This document shows, piece after piece, positions 1-9,074 of a DNA stretch of 32,953 nucleotides. The first letter of the stretch is position 1, and every line of letters starts with the position of its first letter. The translations under genes were made by a program, and so were the position numbers. The DNA comes from Opitutales bacterium (GTDB taxonomy: Bacteria; Verrucomicrobiota; Verrucomicrobiia; Opitutales; Oceanipulchritudinaceae), in the NCBI GenBank assembly GCA_020831525.1, contig JAFIGH010000057.1, positions 1 to 32,953 of the forward strand, given 5' to 3'. Under the pieces are notes generated by a model. That model searched no databases. It was not told where the DNA came from and saw only the letters and a list, made by a program, of their open reading frames with translations.

Positions 1-222
1 CCGCCGCAAAACTGTCGGCCAACCACCGTCCGGGACCATCGCTAACGATTGGGGGGCCTCCCGCACCCGACTGCGCAAGCAGCCTAACCGCAGCACGAAA
101 GGATTGACGCACGCGTCGCGGTTCCCCCTCATCCTTTCCCCGGTTGAACGCTTCCGGCAGCACGCGCGGCTTTTCTTCGCGCAAACTGCCGCCGCACAGC
201 CAAGACATTAGTGAAATTAATG

Positions 223-252
223 TTGTCAGCGCGCTTCATTCGATTTGATTAA
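223..252 (+). promoter_or_regulatory. possible promoter of the aldolase gene
   Basis: A TTGTCA at 223-228 is followed after about 18 bases by GATTAA (247-252) in a locally AT-rich stretch that ends 34 bases before the aldolase start. The -35 match is good and the -10 match is poor. The rest of 1-222 shows no convincing gene on either strand. Confidence 0.3.
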
Positions 253-286
253 TGAGGTTTTCCACTAACACAAAACAAACAACACC

Positions 287-1321
287 ATGCCGATCGCCAC
301 ACCGAAACAGTTCGCGGCCATGCTCGACGCCGCCCAAAAGGGCAACTACGCCTACCCGGCCGTAAACGTCACCAGCATCACGACAATCAACGCGGCCCTC
401 AAGGCCTTCTCCGACGCCAAGTCCGACGGGATTATCCAGTTTTCCACCGGAGGCGGCCAGTTCGCCTCGGGCCTCAATGTCAAAGACGCCGCCTACGGGG
501 TCATCGTCCTCGCCGAAGCCGCCCACAGGCTAGCCGAAAAGCACGACGTCCTCATCGGCCTGCACACCGACCACTGCCAGCCCAAAGTCGCCGACGCCTT
601 CCTCAAGCCGCTCATCGCGGCCACGGCGGAGCGCCGCGCCAAGGGCCTCAACAACCTCTTCCAAGCGCACATGCTCGACGCCTCGGATCTTCCGCTCGAG
701 GAAAACATGGCGCTCTCCAAGGAGTACCTGAAGCTCTGCGCGGAAAACGAAATTGTCCTCGAAGTCGAAGCCGGCGTCGTCGGTGGCGAAGAAGACGGTG
801 CGGCGGGCGGCGAAGACACCCCGCAGGAAAAACTCTACACCACGCCCGAGGACATGGTCGCCGTCTTCGAGGCGCTCAACGGTATCGGCCGCTACATGTT
901 CGCCGCCACCTTCGGCAACGTCCACGGTTCCTACAAGCCGGGAGCGGTCAAACTGCGCCCCGACATCCTCAAGAAGGGCCAGGACGCCGTCGTCGCCAAA
1001 CACGGAAAAGAGGCATGGTTCGACCTCGTCTTCCACGGCGGGTCGGGCACCTCCCTCGAGGAAATCCGCGAGACCCTCGGCTACGGCGTCGTCAAGATGA
1101 ACATCGATACCGACACCCAGTACGCCTTCACCCGTCCCGTTGCCGATCATATCATGAAGAACTACGACGGTGTCCTCAAAATCGACGGTGAAGTGGGCAA
1201 CAAAAAGGTCTACGACCCGCGGTCATACCTCAAAAAGGCCGAGGAATCCATGGCCGCGCGCCTCGTCCAGGCCGCCGAAGACCTCCGCAGCAACGGCAAA
1301 ACAATCTTCGGCCAAGCCTGA
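287..1321 (+). CDS. fba: class II fructose-bisphosphate aldolase
   Basis: Reversible aldol cleavage of fructose 1,6-bisphosphate to dihydroxyacetone phosphate and glyceraldehyde 3-phosphate, a cytoplasmic step of glycolysis and gluconeogenesis. The 344 aa length and sequence fit the longer class IIa form (E. coli and actinobacterial type). Visible family motifs are HTDHC at residues 93-97 (catalytic Asp95, zinc ligand His96), an acidic EVEAGVVGGEEDG segment near 159, the zinc ligand in NVHG (His213), the phosphate-binding and zinc site FHGGSGT (His250), and NIDTDTQ near 272. The ATG is preceded by an A/C-rich leader without a Shine-Dalgarno sequence, but it matches the expected N-terminus. 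It stands alone and converges on uppP. Confidence 0.96.
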   Translation: MPIATPKQFAAMLDAAQKGNYAYPAVNVTSITTINAALKAFSDAKSDGIIQFSTGGGQFASGLNVKDAAYGVIVLAEAAHRLAEKHDVLIGLHTDHCQPKVADAFLKPLIAATAERRAKGLNNLFQAHMLDASDLPLEENMALSKEYLKLCAENEIVLEVEAGVVGGEEDGAAGGEDTPQEKLYTTPEDMVAVFEALNGIGRYMFAATFGNVHGSYKPGAVKLRPDILKKGQDAVVAKHGKEAWFDLVFHGGSGTSLEEIRETLGYGVVKMNIDTDTQYAFTRPVADHIMKNYDGVLKIDGEVGNKKVYDPRSYLKKAEESMAARLVQAAEDLRSNGKTIFGQA

Positions 1322-1367
1322 GCGCCACCGGATAAGAATTCCATCTTTCAACAACGGCGGAGGGCGC

Positions 1368-1390
1368 AGGCTCTCTGCCTTTTCTTTTGT
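1368..1390 (+). terminator. weak terminator-like hairpin after fba
   Basis: A short AGGC/GCCT stem with a five-base loop is followed directly by a T-rich run (TTTTCTTTTG) 47 bases after the aldolase stop. The stem is only four base pairs, so this is a weak call. Confidence 0.25.
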
Positions 1391-1395
1391 TCGCC

Positions 1396-2223
1396 TCAAA
1401 ACACCCTGTCCGCCGGGAACGCCAAATAAACAAAGGCGGCGAGCAGCACCAGGTAGATCGAAAACCAGTAGAGGCGGCGCTGTTTGAGGAATCCGATCAG
1501 CCAAATGATGCTCACCCATGACGCCACAAACGACACAACAAAGCTCACGATCAATCCGGAAACTCCGAGGGCGAGCAGTTCTCCGCCCGTGATGTCCCGC
1601 AGCGCGAGGACCGACGAACCCGCCAATACCGGAATCGCCAGCAAAAAAGAAAACCGCACCGCCGTTTCGCGGTTCAGCCCCACGGCGAGGCCTCCGATCA
1701 AGGTCGCGCCCGACCGGGAGATGCCCGGCAAAACCGCCACCGTCTGCGCAAGGCCGACAAGCACCGCGTCAAGCGCAGTCACCTGCCCGACCTCGCGCCC
1801 GCCGACGCGCTGAATGCGCTCGACAAGCAACAGCGCCACCGCCGTGCAGAAGAGCGCGCCCGCCACCACCGGCGGCGATTTCAGGGAATCCCCCATCAGC
1901 TTCATCAGCAGCAGACCGAGCCCGCCCGTAAGCACCGTCGCAATTCCAAGGTAGATGGCAAACCGCCCCGCCACAGCATCCTCCGGCCCGCCGCGGCGCA
2001 GCACCCACCGGAAAAAACCCTCCACCACCCACATGAGATCCTGCCGGAAATAGAGGATCACCGCGAGCAGTGACGCCATGTGCAAATAGATCTCGAAGCC
2101 GAGACCGGGCGTCGAAATCCCGAGAATGTATCCTGTGATGACGATGTGCGCCGTGCTAGAAATCGGGAGAAACTCCGTCAGACCCTGCACCAACCCAAAA
2201 AGAACCGCTTCGAAAAAAGACAT
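1396..2223 (-). CDS. uppP: undecaprenyl-diphosphatase (UppP/BacA)
   Basis: Integral membrane phosphatase that converts undecaprenyl diphosphate to the monophosphate and so recycles the lipid carrier of peptidoglycan and other envelope polymers; overproduction is known to give bacitracin resistance. The 275 aa product shows the family motifs QGLTEFLPISSTAH (residues 13-26, acidic active-site region and His26) and PGISRSGAT (166-174, with Arg170), separated by hydrophobic helices. The frame stays open upstream, but the family N-terminus (MSFFEAVLFG) begins at the ATG at 2223; the extra upstream residues are Cys/Arg-rich and not family-like. Convergent with fba and divergent from ileS. Confidence 0.95.
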   Translation of the reverse strand: MSFFEAVLFGLVQGLTEFLPISSTAHIVITGYILGISTPGLGFEIYLHMASLLAVILYFRQDLMWVVEGFFRWVLRRGGPEDAVAGRFAIYLGIATVLTGGLGLLLMKLMGDSLKSPPVVAGALFCTAVALLLVERIQRVGGREVGQVTALDAVLVGLAQTVAVLPGISRSGATLIGGLAVGLNRETAVRFSFLLAIPVLAGSSVLALRDITGGELLALGVSGLIVSFVVSFVASWVSIIWLIGFLKQRRLYWFSIYLVLLAAFVYLAFPADRVF

Positions 2224-2659
2224 GGCCCCGGAGCGAAACGCCTTCCCTTTACCCCTGCAACCACAACTTGCCCTGCCGAGAATACACCCCGCGTCTCCCC
2301 CTGCCGCGCAGAGCATGATGATACATCGCAGATTTTGAAATTTGAAGCTTAAGCGACTCATTCTTCGCTTTCCTTTAATTATCTGCAAAAGCAAATGGAG
2401 TACATGTAATAGCCCCCGTCATACAATGATAGAAAGCCGATACATTATAAAATAATCTCTAAATATCCAATTATATATTACGAAATTATTTAATGCGTGA
2501 TTAAAATGCCTGCCATAGAAAGCCGGGGCGACAAATATCAAAGTCGACCAGTGTGCGGAAGCGGCAGAAAAACGGGGTGAGGATGACTTGACTTGCGGGG
2601 GCCTATACCCAATTTCAGCGCGTTCAATTCGGCGGGCACTGGCCCGTCACCGCACCGGC
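2224..2659. other. intergenic region between divergent uppP and ileS, AT-rich core
   Basis: A 436-base stretch without a supported gene. Its middle (about 2330-2515) is far richer in A/T than the surroundings and must hold the divergent promoters. TTGACT at 2588-2593 is a possible -35 for ileS but has no clear -10 partner. No T-box-like leader is recognisable. Confidence 0.5.
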
Positions 2660-5452
2660 ATGGCAAAGGATTTCAAGGATACACTCAATTTACCGCGCAC
2701 GGACTTTCCGATGCGCGGCAACCTCCCGCAGAGCGAGCCCGTCCGGGCGCGCGGCTGGGACGAGGCCGGTCTGTACACGAAGATCATCGACGCGCGCCGG
2801 CAAGAGCCACCCTTTGTTTTGCACGACGGTCCGCCATATGCCAACGGCGACATCCACATGGGGCACACGCTAAACAAAGTGCTCAAGGACATCGTCGTGC
2901 GCTACAAGACGATGCGCGGGCACTACGCGCCGTACGTGCCGGGCTGGGACTGCCACGGACTGCCAATCGAGCAGCAGGTGCTGAAGAAGGCGGGCGACAA
3001 AATCCACGACATGGAGCCCGGCGCGCTGCGGCGGTTGTGTCATGAGTATGCGCACGAGTGGATCGACAAGCAGCGGGTGCAGTTCAAGCGCCTTGGGATC
3101 CTTGGCGACTGGGAGCGACCGTATGTGACGACAGACCGCTCCTACGAAGTCGGAATCCTGAAAGTGCTGGAGGCGCTGGTGGAGAAGGGTCTTGTGCGCA
3201 AGGGCTTCAAGACCGTGCACTGGGATCCGGTCTTCCGCACGGCGCTGGCGGAGGCGGAGATCGAGTACCACGAGCACGAATCACCTTCTATCTATGTGGC
3301 CATGCCGGTCGTTGATCCCGAACGGCACGAGGCCCTGAAGGGCCTGAAGGACCCGGCTTTCGTGATCTGGACGACAACGCCGTGGACAATGCCGGCCAAT
3401 CTCGGTATCTGCCTGCACCCGGACTTCGAGTATGTCGCGCTTGCGGCGCCCGACGGCGGCCACTATATCGTGGCGGCGGGGTTGAAGGAGGCTTTCGAGA
3501 AGGACTGCGGATTCGAGACGCTCCCCGTGGCGGCAAAGTTCGCAGGAAGGGAGTTGGAGCGGGCGGAGGCGGAGCACCCTTTTTTCGCGGAGAAGCGCAG
3601 CCTTGTGATGCTCGGAGAGCACGTGACGCTCGCGCAGGGAACGGGCTGCGTGCACACTGCGCCCGGCCACGGAACGGACGACTTCAACATCGGCCGCCAC
3701 TACGGCCTGCCGGTCTTCTGCCCGGTGGACCACCGCGGGCGCTACACCGACGAATTTCCGGAGATGGAGGGCGAGTTCGTCTTCGACGCCAATCCGAAGA
3801 TCGTCGAAGCGCTGCACCGCAGAGGCCTTCTCGTCGGTCACCGCAAGATCCGCCACGAATATCCCTACAGCTGGCGCAGCAAGCACCCGATCATCTTTCG
3901 CGCCACGGAGCAATGGTTCATGGAACTGGCCGAGGGAGGTGTGCGCGACCGGGCCATCGATGCCATCGACAACACGGTGGAGTGGATTCCGCGCTGGGGC
4001 TACGAGCGCATCCGTTCGATGGTGGAACGGCGCCCGGAGTGGTGCCTGAGCCGCCAGCGCCACTGGGGCGTGCCGATTCCCGCCATCCGCTCGAAGGCGA
4101 CAGGCAAAGCCCTTCTGGATGCCCGCGTGGTTGCGCGCTTCATCGACCGTGTGGCCGAGCGCGGCACGGACACTTGGTACAATGAGCCGCTCTCCGCCTT
4201 CGTGCCGGAAGACCTCACCGATCCCGGTTCGGACGCCCGCGGACCCGAGGCCTTCGAAAAGGAATTCGACATTCTCGACGTGTGGTTCGACTCAGGTTCG
4301 AGCCATGTCGCTGTCCTGGAGCAGGACGAACGGCTGCACTCACCCGCCGACCTCTATCTGGAAGGGAGCGACCAGCACCGCGGCTGGTTTCAGAGTTCAC
4401 TCCTGCTTGGCATCGGGGCGCGCGGTCAGGCGCCGTACAAGACTGTCCTCACGCACGGCTTCGTCCTCGACGGCGAAGGCAAGGCGATGTCGAAGTCCAT
4501 GGGCAACGTCATCTCCCCTCTTGACCTCATCAAAGAGTTCGGGGCTGACGTGCTGCGACTCTGGGTGGCGAGCACAGACTACCGCAACGACGTGGGCATC
4601 TCCGAAGAGATCATGGCCACCACGCGCGACGCCTACCGCACAGTACGCAACTCGCTGCGCTTCCAGCTGGGCAATCTCTACGACTTCACTCCGTCGAAAG
4701 ACGCCGTTTCGCTGGAGCGGCTCAACCCGCTCGACAAGTGGGCGCTGGCGCAACTCGCAGGGCTTGTCGATGAAGTGACGGCGGCGTATGAAGCGTATGA
4801 GTTCCACCGTGTGTATCAGGCTCTCAACCGTTACTTCACGGTGACGCTCTCGGCGCGCTACCACGACTTTCTGAAGGACCGCCTCTACACCATGCGCGCC
4901 GACAGCGAAGACCGGCGCTCCGCGCAGACGGTACTCCACCACCACGCCCGCATCCTCGTCCGCCTGCTCGCACCCGTCCTCGTCTTCACGGCGGACGAAG
5001 CGTATGGATTTCTCCCCGCGGCAGACCGTGCGGCGGATACCGTCCACGAGGCGGACTGGCCGGTCGTGCCGGACGCCTGGCGGCAGTTGGAGGAAGCCAC
5101 CGAAATCCACTCGCTCTTCGATCTGCGCGACCGCGTGAACGAGCGCCTCGAAGCACTCCGCGCGGAAAAGACCATCGGCAAATCCATCGAAGCCGCCATC
5201 GAGATTACCGCCTCGCCCGAGGATCCCGTCTTCAAGCGCCTGCGCTCCCTAGAAGCAGTCCTGCCCGAACTCTTCATCGTCTCGCAGGTCACTTTGAACG
5301 AATCGGCGGGCGCATCGTCTCTCCACATCCAAGCGCGTCAGGCGGACGGTGTCCGCTGCCCGCGCTGCTGGCGGCGCGTGCCCGCGCTGGTTACGTCTCC
5401 CCTCGGGGATGTCTGCCCGCGGTGCGCCGAAGCCGTGGAAGCCGCCGCCTGA
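2660..5452 (+). CDS. ileS: isoleucyl-tRNA synthetase
   Basis: Class I aminoacyl-tRNA synthetase charging tRNA-Ile, with editing of misactivated valine. The 930 aa product has the HIGH-type signature HMGH (residues 66-69) after DGPPYANGDI, a central editing domain with the TTPWTMPAN motif, the WFDSGSSH segment, and the KMSKS-type loop as KAMSKS (608-613). An anticodon-binding domain follows, and the C-terminus has a four-cysteine zinc site (Cys900, Cys903, Cys919, Cys922). The frame opens at 2588, but the family N-terminus (MAKDFKDTLNLP) starts at the ATG at 2660. It is followed after 48 bases by the DksA-like gene and then lspA, probably one operon. Confidence 0.96.
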   Translation: MAKDFKDTLNLPRTDFPMRGNLPQSEPVRARGWDEAGLYTKIIDARRQEPPFVLHDGPPYANGDIHMGHTLNKVLKDIVVRYKTMRGHYAPYVPGWDCHGLPIEQQVLKKAGDKIHDMEPGALRRLCHEYAHEWIDKQRVQFKRLGILGDWERPYVTTDRSYEVGILKVLEALVEKGLVRKGFKTVHWDPVFRTALAEAEIEYHEHESPSIYVAMPVVDPERHEALKGLKDPAFVIWTTTPWTMPANLGICLHPDFEYVALAAPDGGHYIVAAGLKEAFEKDCGFETLPVAAKFAGRELERAEAEHPFFAEKRSLVMLGEHVTLAQGTGCVHTAPGHGTDDFNIGRHYGLPVFCPVDHRGRYTDEFPEMEGEFVFDANPKIVEALHRRGLLVGHRKIRHEYPYSWRSKHPIIFRATEQWFMELAEGGVRDRAIDAIDNTVEWIPRWGYERIRSMVERRPEWCLSRQRHWGVPIPAIRSKATGKALLDARVVARFIDRVAERGTDTWYNEPLSAFVPEDLTDPGSDARGPEAFEKEFDILDVWFDSGSSHVAVLEQDERLHSPADLYLEGSDQHRGWFQSSLLLGIGARGQAPYKTVLTHGFVLDGEGKAMSKSMGNVISPLDLIKEFGADVLRLWVASTDYRNDVGISEEIMATTRDAYRTVRNSLRFQLGNLYDFTPSKDAVSLERLNPLDKWALAQLAGLVDEVTAAYEAYEFHRVYQALNRYFTVTLSARYHDFLKDRLYTMRADSEDRRSAQTVLHHHARILVRLLAPVLVFTADEAYGFLPAADRAADTVHEADWPVVPDAWRQLEEATEIHSLFDLRDRVNERLEALRAEKTIGKSIEAAIEITASPEDPVFKRLRSLEAVLPELFIVSQVTLNESAGASSLHIQARQADGVRCPRCWRRVPALVTSPLGDVCPRCAEAVEAAA

Positions 5453-5500
5453 AAATACCCTGACTAACACCGGAACCCTCAATCCCTTCCTGTAAACATC

Positions 5501-6484
5501 ATGTCCGCCAAGAAATCCGCCGCGAAAAAGAGCAGCAAGAGCCCGAAGAAGACCGCCGCCAAAAAGGCCGCGCCGAAGAAAACCACCGCCAGCAAGGCCG
5601 CGCCGAAAAAGCGCGTGAAAAAGGAGGCGGCCTCCAAGGCGACAAAGAGGTCCGCCGCAAAAGAAGCGAAGGCCGCGGCCGAAACCCCGGCGAAGACCAC
5701 CGCGAACGGCAGCGCCAACGGCGAGAGACGGGTACGCCGGGCCGCCGCCCTCCACCGCGACAAACGCCACACGCCACCGATATTCAAACTGCCCTCCCGT
5801 CGGCAGGCACCCATCGTCTTCACCCTCGAAGACGTGCGCGAGCACCTCGCCAAGCGGAAAAAAGACGAATCCGCCGCAGCTGCCGAGAAGACCGCGGAGG
5901 AGGCCAAAAAGACAGCTGTTCCTGCGAGTACGGCCGGCACCACACCGACAGACGGGACCCCGAAAAGCGGCAAACGCGCGGCGGCCTCTCTCGACGATAT
6001 CCTCGGCTTCGCAACCGGTGGCGCGCCCCGCGGCGGCGAGGTGCCGAAAAAGTGGAAGCGCTACCACGAGCTTCTCGTTGAACTGCGTGACTCCGTGAAA
6101 AACGGGCTCATGCAGCACTCCAACGACACACTCAAGCGCTCGCAGAAGGAAGATGCGGGCGATATTTCGACCTCCGCCGACGCGGGCACAGACAACTTCG
6201 ACCGCGACTTCGCCCTGAGTCTTCTCTCCTCCGAACAGGAAGCGCTCAAAGAAATCGAAGCCGCCATCCGCCGCATCCACAACGGCACCTACGGCGTTTG
6301 CGAAATCACCGGAGAGCCCATCGCGGAGGAGCGCCTCGAAGCCGTGCCTTTCACGCGATACTCGCTGGAAGGCCAGCGCCAGCACGAGGCGACGGCACGC
6401 CGCAAATCCAACCGCGGGGGCGCCGTCTTCGCCGAGAGCACGGCCGACATCTCCTTCGGCGGCGACGACGATGGCGACAACTGA
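5501..6484 (+). CDS. DksA/TraR-family protein with histone H1-like Lys/Ala-rich N-terminus
   Basis: 327 aa in two parts. Residues 1 to about 75 are built almost entirely of Lys, Ala, Ser and Pro, like bacterial and eukaryotic H1-type tails, and probably bind DNA or RNA nonspecifically. After a linker, residues about 185-310 match the DksA/TraR (general stress protein 16-like) fold, with a TSADAGTDNFDRDFALSL segment and the YGVCEITGEPI zinc-finger region. Aligned to the intact paralogue at 8714, the four zinc cysteines read Cys267, Thr270, Ser288, Gly291, so only one is kept and zinc binding is doubtful. The C-terminus is acidic. The gene lies between ileS and lspA and overlaps lspA by 14 bases. 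A role in transcription or nucleoid organisation is inferred. Confidence 0.85.
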   Translation: MSAKKSAAKKSSKSPKKTAAKKAAPKKTTASKAAPKKRVKKEAASKATKRSAAKEAKAAAETPAKTTANGSANGERRVRRAAALHRDKRHTPPIFKLPSRRQAPIVFTLEDVREHLAKRKKDESAAAAEKTAEEAKKTAVPASTAGTTPTDGTPKSGKRAAASLDDILGFATGGAPRGGEVPKKWKRYHELLVELRDSVKNGLMQHSNDTLKRSQKEDAGDISTSADAGTDNFDRDFALSLLSSEQEALKEIEAAIRRIHNGTYGVCEITGEPIAEERLEAVPFTRYSLEGQRQHEATARRKSNRGGAVFAESTADISFGGDDDGDN

Positions 6485-7022
6485 GAAAATCCACGCCGCC
6501 TTTCGTCGATATCCCGTTTTCATTTGGCTCACGGCGGGCGTTTTCGCCCTCGACCAAGCCACCAAACTTTGGATTGTTCACCTCTCCGGCCTCCGCACGC
6601 ACGCCTATCCACCATACGGCGGCATGGAGATCATACCCGGCTTCCTTTCCGTCGTCCACACGACCAACGCCGGCGCGGCATGGGGCATCCTCGAGGGGCA
6701 TTCATGGTTCCTCATCTCCGTGGCCGTTCTCGCCCTCGTCGGCATTGTCCTCTTCCGCCGGGAAATCGAGCTGGAGCGGCGGCACATGCAATGGGCCTTC
6801 GGGCTCATGAGCGGCGGCATCCTCGGCAACGCGCTCGACCGCCTCGCCTACGGATACGTCGTCGACTTCATCGACGTGCACCTGCAATTCTACCGGTGGC
6901 CCACCTTCAACGTGGCCGACAGCGGGATCGTCGCGGGCTGCGCCCTCTTTGTCTGGTTCAGCTTCCGCCCGCCGCGGGGGGACCGACGGGCATCCGGTGG
7001 ACCGACGGTGGACCGAAAGTAG
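6471..7022 (+). CDS. lspA: lipoprotein signal peptidase (signal peptidase II)
   Basis: Inner-membrane aspartyl protease that removes signal peptides from diacylglyceryl-modified prolipoproteins. The 183 aa product has four hydrophobic segments. Family motifs are the N-terminal DQATKLWI, the central NAGAAWG, and two catalytic Asp regions, GNALDRLAYGYVVDFIDV and FNVADSGI. The start overlaps the end of the DksA-like gene by 14 bases, which suggests translational coupling. The last 20 or so residues (PRGDRRASGG and onward) are a hydrophilic Arg/Gly-rich tail beyond the usual end. A substrate in this window is the lipoprotein at 29342. Confidence 0.95.
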   Translation: MATTEKIHAAFRRYPVFIWLTAGVFALDQATKLWIVHLSGLRTHAYPPYGGMEIIPGFLSVVHTTNAGAAWGILEGHSWFLISVAVLALVGIVLFRREIELERRHMQWAFGLMSGGILGNALDRLAYGYVVDFIDVHLQFYRWPTFNVADSGIVAGCALFVWFSFRPPRGDRRASGGPTVDRK

Positions 7023-7053
7023 AGCGGTAGATAGTGACCCGCGCCGCCCCGGC

Positions 7054-8607
7054 CTACCCAAGGCGTTCGGCGAGCCATACCTCGACACCGTCGAGGGGCA
7101 CGCGGACCTGTTCGGTCGTGTCGCGGTCGCGGATCGTCACGGCGTTGTCTTTTTCGATCGTGTCGAAATCCACCGTAATGCCGAAGGGCGTGCCGATCTC
7201 ATCCTGGCGGCGATAGCGGCGTCCGATCGCCCCGGCCACATCCCAGTCGATACTCCAGCGGCGGCGGAGCTGCTCGTAGAGGGTGCGCGCCTTTTCCACC
7301 AGCTCGGGCTTGTTTTTGAGGAGCGGAAAGACGGCCGCCTTGTAGGGGGCGAGGCGCGGGTGCAGTGAAAGGACGACGCGTTTTTCGGGCTGCCCCTTTT
7401 CATTGGGCACCTCGTCTTCGCGGTAGGCGGCGGTGAGCACGGCGAGGAACAACCGGTCGACGCCGAGAGCGGGCTCGACGACATGCGGAAGGTAGCGGAA
7501 CGGCTCTTTGCCCGCCTGCTTGCGCGTCTCGTCGAAAAACTCCATCGACTTGCCGCTGTGCTTCTGGTGCTGCGTGAGGTCGAAATCCCCGCGGCAGGCG
7601 ATGCCCCACAGCTCCTGCACGCCGAAGGGAAACGCGAACATGATATCCGTCGTGCCCTTCGAATAGTGGGAGAGCTTCTCCTGCGGGTGCACGTCCTCGC
7701 TCAGCATTCCGGCGGGGATGCCGATGCTCTTGAGCCAGTCCATGCACCAGTCGATCCAGTAGCGGTAGGCCTCCGGCCAAGTCGCCTCGTCCGGATCGAT
7801 GAAATACTCCATCTCCATCTGCTCGAACTCGCGCGAGCGGAAGATAAAATTGCGCGGCGTGATCTCGTTGCGGAAGGCCTTGCCGATCTGCGCGATGCCG
7901 AAAGGGATCTTCACGCGGCCGGTGTCGACGACGTTCTTGTAATTCTGGAAAATTCCCTGCGCGGTCTCGGGCCGCAGATAGGCCGTGGCGGCGGCATCGG
8001 CGAGCGGGCCGACCTTGGTCTCGAACATGAGGTTGAATTGCCGCGGGGCCGTGAGGGAACCCGGCTTGCCCGTCGCAGGACTGGGGATGAGGGCGTATTC
8101 CTCCGGCTTCGCCTCGGTGTAGTCGCGCAGAACCAGCGGTTCCAACTCGCCCTGCTTGGCGAGCTTGCGCTTGAGGTCGTTGGCCTTATCGGCGGCCTCC
8201 GCCTCCATGCCGCCCTTTTCTTCGACGGACACATAGCCGATGGATTCGCCCTCGACGACCACCGGCGCAAAAAAGAGCTGGTCGGCGCGGTAGCGTTTTT
8301 TCGACACCTTACAGTCAACCATGGGGTCGGCAAAGCCGTCCACGTGACCCGAAGCCTTCCAGATCGACGGGTGCATGATGATGCTGGAGTCGAGGCCCAC
8401 GATGTCGTCGCGCCGGTGCACCATGTCGTCCCACCACGCCGCCTTGAGGTTGCGCTTCAGCTCGACCCCGAGCGGCCCGAAATCGAAAAATCCGGCATAC
8501 CCGCCGTAGATCTCACTCGACTGGAAGACAAAGCCCCGCCGTTTGCACAGCGTCACGAGTGTCTCCATCGACACCGACGCGCCCACTCCTGCATTTTCAT
8601 TCGACAT
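7054..8607 (-). CDS. glyS: glycyl-tRNA synthetase, single-chain dimeric type
   Basis: Class II synthetase that charges tRNA-Gly. At 517 aa it is the alpha2 form found in eukaryotes, archaea and many bacteria, not the alpha2/beta2 GlyQ/GlyS form of E. coli. Visible are the N-terminal [16 protein letters not shown], motif 2 around [19 protein letters not shown], motif 3 around [12 protein letters not shown], and a C-terminal anticodon-binding domain. The frame is open to 8715, but the ATG at 8607 (MSNENAG) is preceded by AAGGTGG, one of the few good Shine-Dalgarno sequences here, and fits the family N-terminus. Convergent with lspA and divergent from the small DksA/TraR gene. Confidence 0.95.
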   Translation of the reverse strand: MSNENAGVGASVSMETLVTLCKRRGFVFQSSEIYGGYAGFFDFGPLGVELKRNLKAAWWDDMVHRRDDIVGLDSSIIMHPSIWKASGHVDGFADPMVDCKVSKKRYRADQLFFAPVVVEGESIGYVSVEEKGGMEAEAADKANDLKRKLAKQGELEPLVLRDYTEAKPEEYALIPSPATGKPGSLTAPRQFNLMFETKVGPLADAAATAYLRPETAQGIFQNYKNVVDTGRVKIPFGIAQIGKAFRNEITPRNFIFRSREFEQMEMEYFIDPDEATWPEAYRYWIDWCMDWLKSIGIPAGMLSEDVHPQEKLSHYSKGTTDIMFAFPFGVQELWGIACRGDFDLTQHQKHSGKSMEFFDETRKQAGKEPFRYLPHVVEPALGVDRLFLAVLTAAYREDEVPNEKGQPEKRVVLSLHPRLAPYKAAVFPLLKNKPELVEKARTLYEQLRRRWSIDWDVAGAIGRRYRRQDEIGTPFGITVDFDTIEKDNAVTIRDRDTTEQVRVPLDGVEVWLAERLG

Positions 8608-8713
8608 AAGCCGCCCACCTTGGGAAGCCGCCACGCCGTGGTCAAGCGCCGGACCCCGGAGAAAGCGGCCTTTCGCCTCGCCAACGCGGAAACCGGAAGC
8701 TTTCCTCCCCGTC

Positions 8714-9055
8714 ATGGACCGAAAAGAGCAGGAATCCTACACGCCGCTGATTCGGGACCGGCTCGCGGAGATCCGGCGCGAACTCGAATCCGGCTCGGAA
8801 GACCGGGCGGCGGTTTCGCCGGACAAATCCATTGGACGCCTCTCCCGGCTCGATTCCATGCAGATGCAGCAAATGGCGCTTGCGGGCAAACGGCGGCTCG
8901 AACAGGAAGCGCGCGACCTTGAGGACGCCCTACGCCGGATCGAAGCCGGGCGCTACGGGCGCTGCCAGCTCTGCGGCAAAGACATCGCTCGCGCGCGCCT
9001 CGAATACCAGCCTGCGGCGACGTGTTGCGTGCCGTGTATTCAGGGAGCGCGCTGA
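8714..9055 (+). CDS. DksA/TraR-family C4 zinc-finger protein
   Basis: 113 aa: an N-terminal helical coiled-coil region (with [17 protein letters not shown] near residues 37-53) and a C-terminal zinc finger, CQLC-x17-CVPC, with all four cysteines present. This fits small DksA/TraR-family proteins that are predicted to act through the RNA polymerase secondary channel. The acidic DxxDxA tip of E. coli DksA is not evident, so ppGpp-dependent DksA function should not be assumed. The ATG at 8714 begins the family-like sequence; residues encoded upstream in the open frame are antisense to glyS. It converges on the sulfatase gene. Confidence 0.85.
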   Translation: MDRKEQESYTPLIRDRLAEIRRELESGSEDRAAVSPDKSIGRLSRLDSMQMQQMALAGKRRLEQEARDLEDALRRIEAGRYGRCQLCGKDIARARLEYQPAATCCVPCIQGAR

Positions 9056-9074
9056 CTGGCAGCAACCTGCACGC

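Noticed and set aside
2395-2659. T-box leader upstream of ileS
   Set aside because: No T-box sequence or antiterminator seen; also unexpected outside Gram-positive-type lineages.
5249-6565. 438-aa minus-strand open frame opposite the H1-tailed gene
   Set aside because: Repetitive Gly/Leu/Phe pattern is the complement of Lys/Ala-rich coding sequence.
7483-8922. 479-aa plus-strand open frame opposite glyS
   Set aside because: Antisense to a clear GlyRS; Arg/Val/Leu-biased shadow sequence without a family pattern.
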